From assembly GCA_050247075.1 (NCBI GenBank), contig JBFWUW010000022.1:1-64000 (forward strand): a DNA stretch of 64,000 nt. The letters run 5' to 3'. Of the stretch, positions 25,551-35,050 are shown piece after piece. Source of the stretch: JBFWUW01 sp050247075. GTDB taxonomy: Bacteria > Planctomycetota > Planctomycetia > Pirellulales > JBFWUW01. How positions within the stretch are numbered: the first letter of the stretch is position 1; every line of letters begins with the position of its first letter. The notes below the pieces were generated by a model that saw only the letters and a program-made list of their open reading frames with translations, had not been told where the DNA came from and made no database searches. The translations under genes were made by a program, and so were the position numbers.

Positions 25551-26833
25551 GCGTACAACTCGCGGATGGTTTCGCCCTTGTCCAGGATTTCGATCGGCCG
25601 GCCGTCGGGCGTGACCAGTTGGCGGCGCGGGTCGATGCCCAGCGACTCAAACACGGTGCAGGCCACATCGGCTGGTGCGACGGGCCGGCCGGTGGCGTAA
25701 GCCCCTTGGCTATCGGTGCCGCCGATGACGCGGCCCGGCTGTACGCCGGCCCCGGCAAACAGCAGCGACGCCGCCGGTCCCCAATGGTCGCGGCCGTTGT
25801 CTTTGTTGATCTTGGGCGTGCGGCCAAATTCGCCAAAGGCCAGCACGAGCGTTTCGTCCAGCAAGCCGCGCTCGGCCATGTCGTCCAGCAAGGCCGAAAA
25901 GCCCTGGTCGAAGTCGGGCAGCATCCGTTCCAGCCCTTCCCAGATCTTGGCGTGGTGGTCCCAGCCGCCAAAGTTGACCGTCACGAACCGCACGCCCCCT
26001 TCAATCAACCGCCGGGCCAACAAGCAGCTTTGGCCAAAGGTTGTGCGGCCGTAGCGGTCGCGCAGCCGCGGCTCTTCGTCATCCACGGCAAAGGCCCGTT
26101 GGGCGTCGGGCGACAAAATGATGTCGGCCGCGCGGCCGCGAAACTCGTCGAAGGTCTGCAACTGGTCGTTACCGCGAACCTTGCGCGACAGGTCATCCAC
26201 GGCCGCCAATAGTGACCGCCGCCGCGCACTGGATCCCGAGAAACCGGCCGCCGCCACATCGCGAACCTTGAAGTCCGACGCGTTGGGGTCGCCCGCCTTG
26301 AACGATTCGTAACGGCCCCCCAAGAAGGCGCTCTTGCCTAGCTCCCAAGTGAACGATGGGTTGCGCGGCACGGCCACGTAAGGGGGCAAACTGCCGCGGA
26401 AACCAAGTTCGTGCGAGACGACCGCCCCCATCGCCGGGTAGTCGCCAAAAGCCGAGCCAAACCTTCCGCACAGCACCCAGTTGGTGGCCGTCTCGTGGTG
26501 GTCGTTATTGTGCGATCCCGACCGCACCAAGGCCACCTTGTCCATGCATTGCGCCATCCGCGGCAGCAGTTCGCCCACCTGCAAGCCAGGCACGTTGCTG
26601 GCAATGGGGTTGTACTTGCCGCGAATCTCAGCGGGAGCGTCGGGCTTGAGATCGAAACTGTCGTGATGCGACAGGCCGCCTCCCAGGTATACCAGCAGCA
26701 CCGACTTGGCGCGGGCCTGGGCCTCGCCGCCAGATGCCTGGTGGGCCAGCAATTGCGGTAGAGACAGGCCCACTGCACCCAGTCCTCCCACGCGGAGAAA
26801 CTGGCGGCGGTTGCCGGTGGTGATATCGAACAT
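25547..26833 (-). CDS. DUF1501 protein, Tat-exported sulfatase-fold relative
   Basis: This 428-residue protein begins MFDITTGNRRQFLRVGG, a twin-arginine export signal. The DUF1501 features follow: SVLLVYLGGGLSHHDSFDLKPDAP, the GSHNNDHHETATNW stretch and GGWDHHAKIWEG. DUF1501 is related to the alkaline phosphatase/sulfatase fold, but its substrate is unknown. In planctomycetes it is almost always next to a DUF1549/DUF1553 gene, as here (23 bp). The ATG at 26833 is set by the Tat signal. The 4-bp overlap with the next gene supports an operon. Confidence 0.9.
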   Translation of the reverse strand: MFDITTGNRRQFLRVGGLGAVGLSLPQLLAHQASGGEAQARAKSVLLVYLGGGLSHHDSFDLKPDAPAEIRGKYNPIASNVPGLQVGELLPRMAQCMDKVALVRSGSHNNDHHETATNWVLCGRFGSAFGDYPAMGAVVSHELGFRGSLPPYVAVPRNPSFTWELGKSAFLGGRYESFKAGDPNASDFKVRDVAAAGFSGSSARRRSLLAAVDDLSRKVRGNDQLQTFDEFRGRAADIILSPDAQRAFAVDDEEPRLRDRYGRTTFGQSCLLARRLIEGGVRFVTVNFGGWDHHAKIWEGLERMLPDFDQGFSALLDDMAERGLLDETLVLAFGEFGRTPKINKDNGRDHWGPAASLLFAGAGVQPGRVIGGTDSQGAYATGRPVAPADVACTVFESLGIDPRRQLVTPDGRPIEILDKGETIRELYA

Positions 26834-26856
26834 GGTGGTAACCTGGTGACTTTCAA

Positions 26857-29409
26857 TTAGTGATTGAAGGCGAATTCCTTGGAATTCAATAAAGCCCAAA
26901 ACAAATCGCGGAAGACCGCCTCGCGCGATTCCCCTTCGCGCAGGGCCGAGTCGATGGCGGCTTGCTCGGGCTCGTTGGGCACGCGCGACAAAACCACCGC
27001 GAACAGTTCTTGCACGGCCGCGTTGTTATCGGGGCAAGCCGCCAGCAGCGTTGCCAGACGGCCTTCGCCCGACTCAATCTTGCGCTGGGTCGTCTCGCCA
27101 TTTTGCAGGTGCAGCAACTGCGACAGGTTGACCTCGCCCACCCGCTCGCAGGCGCAGGCCGTGACGCGGTTCGAGCGGCCAAACAGGCTGAGAAAGTAGG
27201 AATCCAACGACGGGTCGGCCAGTTGCTGTGCCCGCGTCCCCAGCGGATAGCCGGCAAACGGCTCTGGCACGCCGGTGGCATCGCACACGGCATCGAGCAA
27301 GGTCTCGGCCTCTAACCGCCGGGCATAATAGTGCGAGTAGAACCGCGTGTCGGTCTCGTTGGCCGGCAATGTCTCGGCACTGAGCTGGTAGGCCCGCGAA
27401 TTGAGCAGCAACCGCATCAGGTGCTTCAGGTTGTACTGGCTGCCGACGAATTCCTGGTTGAGCGCTTGCCACAAGGCCGGGTTGCTGGGGGGATTGCTGG
27501 CCCGCAAGTCGTCCACCGGTTCCACGAGTCCGGTCCCCAAGAAATGCCTTACCAACCGGTTGACCATCGCGCCGCTGAAGTATTCGTTGGCCGGATCGGT
27601 CATCCAAGCGGCCAGTGGCACGCGAGGGTCTTGCCCCTCCGCGATCGTCACGGAAGAACGGTCGAGCGGCTGTGGCACCATCAGCTTGCCGGTGCGGGGC
27701 TGCGTCACCCCCAGCGGCCGGTTGGCCTCGGTGGGGGCCATCAGCAGCGTCGTTGGCCCTTTGTGCGGTTCTTGCCGCTGAAACTTGACCGGGGCAAAAA
27801 ACGCGGCGAAATGGTAGAAGTCATCCTGCGTGTATTTTTCCAAGGGATGATTGTGGCACTGCGCGCAACCGATTCGCGTCCCCAACAACGCCTGGGCGAC
27901 CGAGGCCGTGACCTCGGAATTCTCGGCCTGGCCCTGTTCGCCCACCGTCACCACAAAGTAGCCCACCGCCGGATTGTCGGTCGTCTTGCCGCTGGCCGTC
28001 AGCACGTCGCGGGCGATCTGGTCCCAATGCCGGCCGTCGGCCAGTTGTTGCCTCAGCCATTGATGGAAGGCCCGCACCCCCTTGGAGCCGCGGACATCGT
28101 GGTCGCGCTCGCGGCGATTCTGAAACAAATCACCCAGCCGCAGCGCCCAATAATCGACCCACTCAGGCCGTTCCAACAGCCCATCCACGAGCCGCGCGCG
28201 TTTGTCGGGCCGCGCGTCGGCCATGAACGCGCGATATTCGTCCAAAGACGGCAAGCGGCCGATGGTATCCAGGCAGGCCCGCCGCAAAAAGACGTCGTCG
28301 CTGCTGGCGGACGACGGCGGAATACGTAGCGCGCCAAGTTTGGCAAACACATGCTCATCGACCACATTGTTTCTTGCCGCGAGCTGGCTGGGATCGACCG
28401 GTTCCTCGAACGGCAGCGTGACGATCAGCACAGAGACCAGTCCTTGGAAGTGAACGCGAATCGCCGTCTCGCCGTGGCGCAGCCCACGAATCAACCCCTG
28501 GTCGGAAACTTCGGCCACGCCCGGATCGTTCGAGGCGAACTTTGCCAGCCAGGTCACATCTTGCGTGCGGCCGTCGGCGAATTTGGCTTGCACCAGCAGT
28601 TGCTGTTCGTCGTTGACGCGCAAGACACGGGAACCCGGCAGAATCGCCAGCGATTCCAACAGCGGTTCATCGGCGATGACGCCAGGCGCGCCGGCGATGA
28701 TCCAGTCGAGCAGCATTTGGTACTCGCGCGAGCCGGCTGAGATGAGCCGTCCGCCCGCGTGGGGTGCTACATTCAACGGCTTGCGCAGTAACAGGCTGTC
28801 GGTCGGCCGCGTATGGCTGATGCGGCGGCCGGCGAGTTCCCGTGTCATCCATTCGTGGTCCCAGTCGGGCGCGTAGCCACGCAGCGACAGCCGAAAGCCG
28901 TTTTGCCCGGTTCCTTTGCCGTGGCAAGCCCCTTGATTGCAACCCAACCGGGTCAACAGCGGCTCAATGGCGTGGACAAACGACGGCGCCGCCGCGCCTT
29001 GGCCCGCTTGTCGCACGAAGACGGGAATGGCCGCCTGCTGGCCGCCGAACCGCGCCGTCAGCGTGGCCTGGCCATCGTTCAGCCCGCGAACCTGGCCGGC
29101 GTTGTTTACATCGGAATGGCCAATCTGGACCGTACCGGCCGGCTCGGCTTGCAGTTCCGCCAAGCGTGTGACATCGACCGTCCGCCCATCCGCGTATTCC
29201 GCCGTGACCAGCACTCCGTGGCGGCAATCGGGTCCGAGCAGTTCTAGCGCGGCTGGCTCCACCCGTAACCGCACGGGCAAGGCCTCATCCGCCAAGCCAT
29301 GTCGGCCGTTTGCCACGCGGATGGCCAACGCCAGCAGCGGAACCAGGAGCCACAATCGGTTCAAGGGAGCGACCTCGGCAGGTGGGAAAACAGGCGGGAA
29401 GGCGACCAT
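26857..29409 (-). CDS. DUF1549/DUF1553 planctomycete envelope protein with Ig-like and c-type haem-like motifs
   Basis: This protein of about 850 residues has a signal segment, Ig-like BIG2-type stretches (YADGRTVDVTRLAELQAE and FADGRTQDVTWLAKFASND), a CNQGACHGKG motif (planctomycete CNxGxCHG, C-x4-CH) and a CAQCHNHP motif (CxxCH, typical of haem c). DUF1549 begins near DEHVFAKLGALRIPPS, and DUF1553 forms the C-terminus (RLVRHFLGTGLV to LNSKEFAFN). These proteins are hallmarks of planctomycetes, are probably exported, and may handle electrons or polysaccharides. The start is uncertain. ATG at 29409 is given, but TTG at 29364, with GAGG 8 nt upstream, would start exactly at the signal peptide (NRLWLLVPLLALAI). 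Confidence 0.9.
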   Translation of the reverse strand: MVAFPPVFPPAEVAPLNRLWLLVPLLALAIRVANGRHGLADEALPVRLRVEPAALELLGPDCRHGVLVTAEYADGRTVDVTRLAELQAEPAGTVQIGHSDVNNAGQVRGLNDGQATLTARFGGQQAAIPVFVRQAGQGAAAPSFVHAIEPLLTRLGCNQGACHGKGTGQNGFRLSLRGYAPDWDHEWMTRELAGRRISHTRPTDSLLLRKPLNVAPHAGGRLISAGSREYQMLLDWIIAGAPGVIADEPLLESLAILPGSRVLRVNDEQQLLVQAKFADGRTQDVTWLAKFASNDPGVAEVSDQGLIRGLRHGETAIRVHFQGLVSVLIVTLPFEEPVDPSQLAARNNVVDEHVFAKLGALRIPPSSASSDDVFLRRACLDTIGRLPSLDEYRAFMADARPDKRARLVDGLLERPEWVDYWALRLGDLFQNRRERDHDVRGSKGVRAFHQWLRQQLADGRHWDQIARDVLTASGKTTDNPAVGYFVVTVGEQGQAENSEVTASVAQALLGTRIGCAQCHNHPLEKYTQDDFYHFAAFFAPVKFQRQEPHKGPTTLLMAPTEANRPLGVTQPRTGKLMVPQPLDRSSVTIAEGQDPRVPLAAWMTDPANEYFSGAMVNRLVRHFLGTGLVEPVDDLRASNPPSNPALWQALNQEFVGSQYNLKHLMRLLLNSRAYQLSAETLPANETDTRFYSHYYARRLEAETLLDAVCDATGVPEPFAGYPLGTRAQQLADPSLDSYFLSLFGRSNRVTACACERVGEVNLSQLLHLQNGETTQRKIESGEGRLATLLAACPDNNAAVQELFAVVLSRVPNEPEQAAIDSALREGESREAVFRDLFWALLNSKEFAFNH

Positions 29410-29511
29410 AATTTTACACCGACTACCCACCCGCCACAATCGCGGGCAAGGGCGAACAGGCATTTGAAAATCATGCAACGATTGCGGTCACGCCGGTTGC
29501 CGTGGGTGGCA

Positions 29512-29853
29512 CTTGGCTGTAGGAGCCGTCTCCGACGGCGACAATCGGCGTTCCGTCCTGGAGAGCCGAGACCGCCAAAAACGCCGCAGACTCAGGCCAG
29601 ATTGCACATCGCGGCCGAGAACGGCGGGATCGTACCGCCCCGCCAAGAGAAGAACCACGAATCAAACGAATCCAACGAATGAATCTCCTGAGTGGAAACT
29701 CGCTTGAGGAACAGGGGGCGGGCGGCGACTGGAAGAACTCGCACCGTAGGATCCTTATTCGTTGGATTCGTTCGATTCGTGGTTCTCACCAGGCCTCGTC
29801 TAATCGCCGGTACGCATTCAACTCGCTGGCAATGCTTTATCTGCAAATGTCTG
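29512..29853 (+). repeat. 342-bp repeat, copy A, with MITE-like core
   Basis: The whole block is repeated at 45095-45437 with about nine in ten bases identical by eye. Its core (29652-29787, 136 bp) has terminal inverted repeats of 29 bp with a single mismatch; the ends begin GAACCACGAATC. The left part carries GCTGTAGGAGCCGTCTCCGA. It lies about 380 bp before the HtrA protease gene. Confidence 0.9.
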
Positions 29854-30048
29854 AAGAGCGAGGGGCATTGCCAATCCGCGGGGCATCAGCCGGCGGTATA
29901 CGTCACGCCAGCAGTTGCCGCGTGCTCGGCGGCACCCAAGCCCGCGCATAGCGTGCAAACCCGCCGTGCGGCCTCGAAGGCGGAAAAACTTTTTGCCGGT
30001 TTTTCGCCCCTTGGCCGCAAGATAGGGCTGCTGGCGGCAATTATCTTT

Positions 30049-30077
30049 TTGGCGAAAGTTGCCTATCCTCTTAGATT
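30049..30077 (+). promoter_or_regulatory. Candidate sigma-70-type promoter for the HtrA gene
   Basis: TTGGCG at 30049-30054 and TAGATT at 30072-30077 are separated by 17 bp, each matching four of six consensus bases. They would start transcription about 150 nt before the ATG. Confidence 0.3.
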
Positions 30078-30236
30078 TGATGCGTTTCAGGGAGCAAGAA
30101 ACGCATCGTGCCAGCATTCCCGCAGGGTTCTCTCGCCACGCAAACCTCTATAATGATCGGGAACCAAAGCCCCCTGGGTTGCGTAGAGTTATCTCCACGC
30201 CAACTGTTGGGCGAACATCCGCAAAGGAGATTGTCG

Positions 30237-31748
30237 ATGAATTGCAGTACCACCAAGAACAAACGAACTTCTTGGATCGCGGCCTCGGCCGTGGTCGTCG
30301 CTCTGGGATTTGGTGCCAGCCAGTGGCTAGCCCCAACCGTCGCCGCCGATCCTGAGACCAACGCCAATGTCAGCCACGCCAAGGCCCTCTCCAAGGCTTT
30401 CCGCAATGCGGCCCACGAAGCCATGCCTTCCGTGGTGACCATTCGCACCAAGTCCCAGTCGGTCCAGGCCAAGGGCCGCGGCCGCCGCGGCGGCGAGAAC
30501 CCGTTCAAAGGCACCCCCTTCGAGGATTTCTTCTCGGACGACATGGAACGCTTTGGCAATGGCAGCCAGCGGCCGCAGTCGGGCGTGGGGTCGGGCGTGA
30601 TCATCGACCGGACGGGCATTGTGTTGACCAACAACCACGTCGTGGAAGGGGCCGATGAAGTCATTGTCCGCCTCTCGGACGGTCGCGAATACAAAGGGAC
30701 CGACGTCAAGACCGACCCACAGACCGATCTGGCGATTGTCCGCATCAAGGGAGAAGGCGATCTGCCGTTCGCCAAGATGGGCGACTCCGACGAAATGGAA
30801 ATCGGCGACTGGGTGATTGCCGTGGGCAACCCGTTTGAATTGGAAACGACCGTCAGCGCCGGCATCATCAGCGGCAAGGGGCGCGAACTTGGCCCAGGCC
30901 AGCGCACCAAGTACCTGCAGACCGATGCCGCCATCAACCCCGGCAACTCGGGCGGGCCGTTGCTCAACCTGGATGGCGAAGTCATTGGCATCAACACGGC
31001 CATCGCCACCACCACCGGCCAGTTCGCGGGCGTGGGGTTTGCCATTCCCATCAATCTGGCCAAGTGGGTCACCAGCCAACTCGTGAAGACGGGTGAAGTC
31101 CATCGCGCCTACCTGGGCGTGCAGATTGGCGAAATAACCCCCGATCTGGCCGAAAAATTCGGCGTCAAGCCCAACAGCGGCGTGCTGGTTGGCGACGTAT
31201 TGCCCAACGCCCCGGCCGCCAAGGCTGGCATGGAAGAAGGCGATGTCGTCACGGCCTTCGCCGGCCGCAAAGTCAGCAAGCCTCGCGACCTGCAAGAAGC
31301 GGTCGAACGCTGCGAACTAGGTTCGACGCAAAAGGTCGAGGTCATCCGCGACGGCAAACCGCTGACCTTGGAAGTGGCGGTGGCCGAACTGCCTAAAGAC
31401 TTGACCCCTGTCCGCGGCCGTGGCCGAGAAGACCAGGGCGATGTCGAAGAGCCCTCGCTGGAATACAAAGACATGGGCCTCAGCGTCGGTGCCTTGACCG
31501 ACGAAAAAGCCAAGGAGCTAAGCTACCAGCAACAGTCGGGCGTGCTGATTACGGGTGTCGATAAAGACAGCCTGGCCTTCGAAAAGGGGCTGCGGGAAGA
31601 CATGCTGATCCTCAAGGTCGATCGGCAAGCGGTCACCAGTGTCGAGGAGTTCGAGAAAGCCCTGGAGGGAGCCTCGCTCAACAAGGGCATTCTGCTGCAA
31701 GTCTACACGCCCTCCGGCAAGAGCTTTGTCGTGTTGAAGAACAAATAA
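30237..31748 (+). CDS. Periplasmic serine protease of the HtrA/DegP family
   Basis: This 503-residue protein has an N-terminal hydrophobic export signal (12-37). The trypsin-like domain has His134 in LTNNHVVEGAD, Asp164 in TDLAIVRI and Ser238 in NPGNSGGP, all three catalytic residues intact. Two PDZ domains follow, one beginning near AYLGVQIGEIT (about 285) and one near SVGALTDEKA (about 415). HtrA proteases degrade or refold damaged envelope proteins. AAAGGAGA lies 6 nt before the ATG. The loop at 77-115 is Gly/Arg-rich, as in other Do-type enzymes. The gene is followed by a strong terminator and is likely a single transcript. Confidence 0.95.
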   Translation: MNCSTTKNKRTSWIAASAVVVALGFGASQWLAPTVAADPETNANVSHAKALSKAFRNAAHEAMPSVVTIRTKSQSVQAKGRGRRGGENPFKGTPFEDFFSDDMERFGNGSQRPQSGVGSGVIIDRTGIVLTNNHVVEGADEVIVRLSDGREYKGTDVKTDPQTDLAIVRIKGEGDLPFAKMGDSDEMEIGDWVIAVGNPFELETTVSAGIISGKGRELGPGQRTKYLQTDAAINPGNSGGPLLNLDGEVIGINTAIATTTGQFAGVGFAIPINLAKWVTSQLVKTGEVHRAYLGVQIGEITPDLAEKFGVKPNSGVLVGDVLPNAPAAKAGMEEGDVVTAFAGRKVSKPRDLQEAVERCELGSTQKVEVIRDGKPLTLEVAVAELPKDLTPVRGRGREDQGDVEEPSLEYKDMGLSVGALTDEKAKELSYQQQSGVLITGVDKDSLAFEKGLREDMLILKVDRQAVTSVEEFEKALEGASLNKGILLQVYTPSGKSFVVLKNK

Positions 31749-31805
31749 CACGTCCAGCCCGCCGGAAAAAGAACAGGCCCGACGGCCACCGATCTCCCTT
31801 GTTGC

Positions 31806-31847
31806 GTCCGCGCGGCATCCCCCTTGGATGTCGCGCGGACCTTTTTG
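31806..31847 (+). terminator. Strong intrinsic terminator after the HtrA gene
   Basis: Arms 31806-31820 (GTCCGCGCGGCATCC) and 31826-31840 (GGATGTCGCGCGGAC) pair over 15 bp with a single G-U. The loop is five bases, and CTTTTTGTT follows. It lies about 60 bp after the stop codon. Confidence 0.9.
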
Positions 31848-32264
31848 TTGGGGAGCATGCATCGCTGCGCGAAGAGCAGCGCGCTTGGCTCATCAACTCC
31901 GTTCCCGCCATTCGCTTCGCCGCCGGCCCAGGCACCCCTCGCCACGGGCCAAGCTGACGGCCGACAGCTTCTCCGCTAGCAGCTTCTCGCGCTAGCTGCA
32001 GAGAAGGGTGGCTGGGTCTGACCAGCGGGAAGGCCCAGCGGAGTTGCTTTCCAACCAGAAAACCCGACGGACCCCGCCCCAGGGCAACCCGATTGGATCA
32101 TCTACGAACCAGGGACACCCATGATGTGACCGTGCATTCAGGCTGGGTGGTCCCGAATGCTCGCCGGTAACCGCAGTTCGCAGCATATTGTTCGGACAAA
32201 TCTTACGTCCGCGATCCCTACCAGCCCGCACTGGTTTGAATAATGGACGTCCCCAGCCGCTGGC
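31848..32264. other. Intergenic region between terminator and membrane gene
   Basis: No gene is supported. The stretch holds GC-rich short repeats (TTCTCCGCTAGCAGCTTCTCGCGCTAGC, split, near 31970-31998) and a 54-bp block at 32003-32056 that recurs at 60885-60940. Confidence 0.5.
32003..32056 (+). repeat. 54-bp GAAGGGTGGCTGG repeat, copy 1
   Basis: The block shares GAAGGGTGGCTGG, CTGACCA, GGGAAG, CCCAGCGGAGTTG and TTCCAACC in that order with 60885-60940. It opens the composite that is collinear with the 60.9-61.6 kb region. Confidence 0.7.
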
Positions 32265-32813
32265 TCACGCAAAGCCATCCCCGTCGCCCGGAACAGCCGA
32301 TTGCCAGTTGCGATGAAACTGGATGTTGAACATGGAAATCTGAATCTCCGTGGAAACGGCCAAAGTCGCGGCAATCAGGCGCGGCAGCATTCTCTCACCA
32401 TGCGATGCGTCATTCCAAAGTCGCCAGGCGGCGAACAGTACCCACATCAGACCGATCGGGACACCCAAAAAACAGAACAGGCCTATGCTGGCGGCGAGAA
32501 TTTCCGGCAGTGCCCTTAACGCTGGTTTTAGGGTGCTCGACGATGTTGAGGTGAAATACAACCACGACAATGCGATCCATGCCCAAGCGCAAAGCAGCCT
32601 TGGAAGAGTAATCGGCCGACTACTCACCGGCAGCATGCGAACTACAAGGATGAACCCAAGGAGAACCGCCAGACTGATTGCGCCGCAGATGGCTGATGAG
32701 TGGTCGGCCGATTCTTGATTCTGGAAGTCCCAATTGCTCATCATTCCGCCGATGCCGACGTGCAGAGCAACGAGGGCGATCAAGAACTGCAAAGTATGGC
32801 GATGTCTGGCCAT
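32265..32813 (-). CDS. Hypothetical integral membrane protein
   Basis: This 182-residue protein has four to five hydrophobic helices: TLQFLIALVALHVGIGG at 7-23, AICGAISLAVLLGFILVV at about 41-58, LLCAWAWIALSWLYF near 72-86, AASIGLFCFLGVPIGLMWVLF near 107-127, and a final shorter one. I recognise no family or catalytic motif. ATG at 32813 is given; the frame is open to an ATG at 32885. Neither has a convincing Shine-Dalgarno. It is isolated between repeat-rich stretches on both sides and sits inside a composite that is otherwise shared with 60.9-61.6 kb, so it may have been inserted there. Confidence 0.5.
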   Translation of the reverse strand: MARHRHTLQFLIALVALHVGIGGMMSNWDFQNQESADHSSAICGAISLAVLLGFILVVRMLPVSSRPITLPRLLCAWAWIALSWLYFTSTSSSTLKPALRALPEILAASIGLFCFLGVPIGLMWVLFAAWRLWNDASHGERMLPRLIAATLAVSTEIQISMFNIQFHRNWQSAVPGDGDGFA

Positions 32814-33122
32814 TGGAATCGCAACTTGGGACAGCCAGTTCCGGGGATGTTTTGAGTAATCGGGGCGCAGCCGGGAAACACCCATAGTTTGAGCGAGGAA
32901 CCATTGCGGTTGGGTTGACGACCTAACCTATTGCTGAAAGGCATGTTACGAAATCGGCCGTATGAGGTCCACACCGCGGAGACCAGGACCGCCGTGAAGC
33001 CGGTTCTGTTCGCTCGGCCGCACTCCATAAGCGGGTCTCGATGGATGCGGCGTGGGCGGTCCAGCACACGTCGGTGACGGGCAAGCTCGCTCTCGCCGGC
33101 CACTCGGCCTTTGCACTCGCGT

Positions 33123-33181
33123 AGAAAATATATTTATAAATATATATTTTATTAGTTTACAAACAGAATGCATCTTATACA
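33123..33181. other. AT-rich island
   Basis: About 59 bp of nearly pure A and T, including ATATTTATAAATATATATTT, interrupts GC-rich DNA. A similar but not identical AT-rich stretch occupies the same relative place before the second copy of the following repeat (61040-61110). Confidence 0.7.
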
Positions 33182-33200
33182 ATGACCAGCGTCCGGCTTT

Positions 33201-33469
33201 GCGCGCGGACGTGGCTTTTGCACGTCCATCGGGCGCGAAGCCCCTAACCCGCCCAAGTATCGTCGTCCGCCGCGTGCTCGAACAGCATGGCCGTGGCGGA
33301 CGGTCGATCGGGCGAGTCACTTATTACGGCTACCGTTGCCGGCTGCTCGGCCAACTTGGGAGCGACGCCTACTTCGCCGCTCCCTCCGCCGACCGGTACG
33401 TGTCACGGGGCCTATCCATATTTTTGAAACGCGGTCGTTACGCGGGGCGCTGAAAGTCCGCGCCGCCAG
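33201..33469 (+). repeat. 269-bp repeat, copy 1
   Basis: The block is diverged but alignable with 61121-61393. Shared landmarks in order are GACGTGGC, TTGCACGTCC, the 20-mer GCCGCGTGCTCGAACAGCAT, GGCTA followed by CGTTGCCGGCTG, CGGTACGTG, CACGGGGCCT, CCATATTTTT and TTGAAACGCG. Between landmarks, short insertions and deletions have accumulated. Confidence 0.8.
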
Positions 33470-33610
33470 AATTCACGCCTTTTGCAGGCGAACCTGCACC
33501 ACAACCCCCCGAAACACGGCAATTTTGGAACAGGAAGCGTTCAAACCTACCGCCGCCATCGACGATCCATGCCCAGCAACCCCGCGCCAGAAGCAGTATC
33601 TACCCGCGAA

Positions 33611-33643
33611 TCAAGCCGGCAAAGCAGGAGCTTTGCGGCTACG
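33611..33643 (+). repeat. TCAAGCCGGCAAAGCAGG repeat, copy 2
   Basis: This 33-bp block matches 17141-17175 and 58125-58157. The centre CAAAGCAGGAGCTTTG is a near palindrome, followed by CGGCTACG. Confidence 0.75.
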
Positions 33644-33729
33644 AGCACCTGCACCACACCCCGTAGTGGAACAGGTAACGCGGTCGCGAGGACAAGAAAC
33701 GCCGCGATTTCGCGGAAAGGTACCCCGTT

Positions 33730-33765
33730 GCTACCTGCACCACTCCGTGAAATGGTGCGGGTAAC
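33730..33765. repeat. CACCRTGAAATGGTG hairpin, copy 1
   Basis: The inverted repeat GCTACCTGCACCA ... TGGTGCGGGTAAC folds around CTCCGTGAAA. Related hairpins are at 61416-61451 and 61550-61584. Confidence 0.7.
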
Positions 33766-33992
33766 GTGGAACGAGAAGCACCGGGCCTTGCTGTTGCTCA
33801 AACGCCCGCCACCCGCGTTCGCCGGTCCCAGGCAAAAATGCCTGGGCTATTCAATCGCTTCCTCTGGCACCCGCGCGGCACTGGCGGCTTCCTTGCCTCC
33901 GGGAATCGCCGTGGCGGGCATTGTGCGAGGGAGCCGGCAGAGCTTAATCTGGTAGGCGGGTATTCAATTGCGATATCATTGATGGAGTAGCC

Positions 33993-34874
33993 ATGCAGAT
34001 GGTCGATCTTGCCTCGCGGAGTGCGCCGCTGGGGGGGCTGTTTGAGCTGCCGGCCACGCGCGATGCGTGGGACCAATACCGCCTGAGCGACGACCAGGTG
34101 GCCCAATTCCACGACCAGGGCTATGTCGCCGGTATCCGCATTTTAACGGACGAACAGGTAGAAACCTTGCGCGGCGAGCTGGCCCGGCTGTTCGATCCGC
34201 AACATCCGCGTAATGGGCTGTTTCATGAGTTTCACACCAATGAATCGCCCGACCCGGCCAAGGTGCTGTTTCACGCGCTGGGGGCCTGGCGGATCGAGGC
34301 GGGCTTTCACGACTTGTTGTGGCATCCGGCGTTTACCGTGCCGGCCTCGCAGTTGTTGGGAGGGGCGGTGCGGTTTTGGCACGACCAGTTGTTCTGCAAG
34401 CCGGCCCGGCATGGCGGCGTGGTAGCCTGGCACCAGGATTATTCCTACTGGACCCGCACCGTGCCGATGAATCATTTGACGTGCTGGATTGGCCTGGATG
34501 ACGCCACCGCCGACAACGGCTGCTTGCAATACATCCCCGGCAGCCATCGCTGGGACTTGCTGCCGATCACTGGATTAGCCGGGGACATGGACGCCATTCA
34601 ATCGGTGCTGACGCCCCAGCAATGGCGGCAGTTTCAACCGCGGCCGATTGAACTGCGCCAGGGCCATGCCTCGTTCCATCACCCCTTGATGGTCCACGGC
34701 TCGCGCGAGAACCGCACCGAGCGTCCGCGCCGGGCCGCGGTGCTCAATGCCTTTCGCGATGGCACCCAGTCGGCCAGCGACCAGCCGCTATTGCAAGGCC
34801 TGCCCGTGGTGCCCCCCGGCGAAAAACTGCAGGGAGATTTCTTCCCCCTGCTGTTTGATCCGGCGAGCGTGTAG
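33993..34874 (+). CDS. Phytanoyl-CoA dioxygenase (PhyH) family protein
   Basis: This 293-residue protein has the Fe(II)/2-oxoglutarate dioxygenase facial triad: His147 and Asp149 in AWHQDYSYW, and His235 in LMVHGSREN, with a downstream Arg suited to bind 2-oxoglutarate. Other conserved parts are DQGYVAGIRILTDEQV near the N-terminus and LDDATADNGCLQYIPGSH near 168-185. PhyH-family enzymes hydroxylate lipids or secondary metabolites in the cytoplasm; the substrate is unknown. ATG at 33993 follows the promoter-poor repeat region. The downstream gene is convergent, 176 bp away. Confidence 0.9.
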   Translation: MQMVDLASRSAPLGGLFELPATRDAWDQYRLSDDQVAQFHDQGYVAGIRILTDEQVETLRGELARLFDPQHPRNGLFHEFHTNESPDPAKVLFHALGAWRIEAGFHDLLWHPAFTVPASQLLGGAVRFWHDQLFCKPARHGGVVAWHQDYSYWTRTVPMNHLTCWIGLDDATADNGCLQYIPGSHRWDLLPITGLAGDMDAIQSVLTPQQWRQFQPRPIELRQGHASFHHPLMVHGSRENRTERPRRAAVLNAFRDGTQSASDQPLLQGLPVVPPGEKLQGDFFPLLFDPASV

Positions 34875-35050
34875 CACGCCAGAATGCGAAGCCAGGATCG
34901 TCTTTGCGAGCAAGTGGCAATTCGGATGCCGCAACGCCCGCGAATCATATCCATCACGGATGATGCGTACGTTTCAGTGTAATAGCCTGGCGGAGCGCGG
35001 GCCATTGAGGATGGGTCAGCGGCTGCCGTGCGGTTGGCCTGACCGTGCGG

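Larger units (their letters stand above)
29410..30236. other. Non-coding region carrying the 342-bp repeat and degP promoter
   Basis: No gene is supported in these 827 bp. They hold the long repeat at 29512-29853 and a candidate promoter for the protease gene at 30049-30077. Between 29990 and 30040 there are T-rich runs (ACTTTTTGCCGGTTTTTCGCC) without a clear stem. Confidence 0.6.
32886..33992. other. Repeat-rich non-coding region
   Basis: About 1.1 kb without a supportable gene. The stretch contains an AT-rich island at 33123-33181, a 269-bp repeat at 33201-33469, a CAAGCCGGCAAAGCAGG repeat at 33611-33643 and a hairpin at 33730-33765. A short open frame at 33052-33453 spans these repeats and has no protein-like character. 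Confidence 0.6.

Noticed and set aside
29513..29853. Short open frames inside the 342-bp repeat
   Set aside because: Small insertions and stops differ between the two copies, and the core is an inverted repeat rather than a gene.
33052..33453. Open frame of 133 codons in the repeat region
   Set aside because: It crosses an AT-rich island and a repeat whose second copy has frame-breaking insertions, has no protein-like composition and no Shine-Dalgarno.
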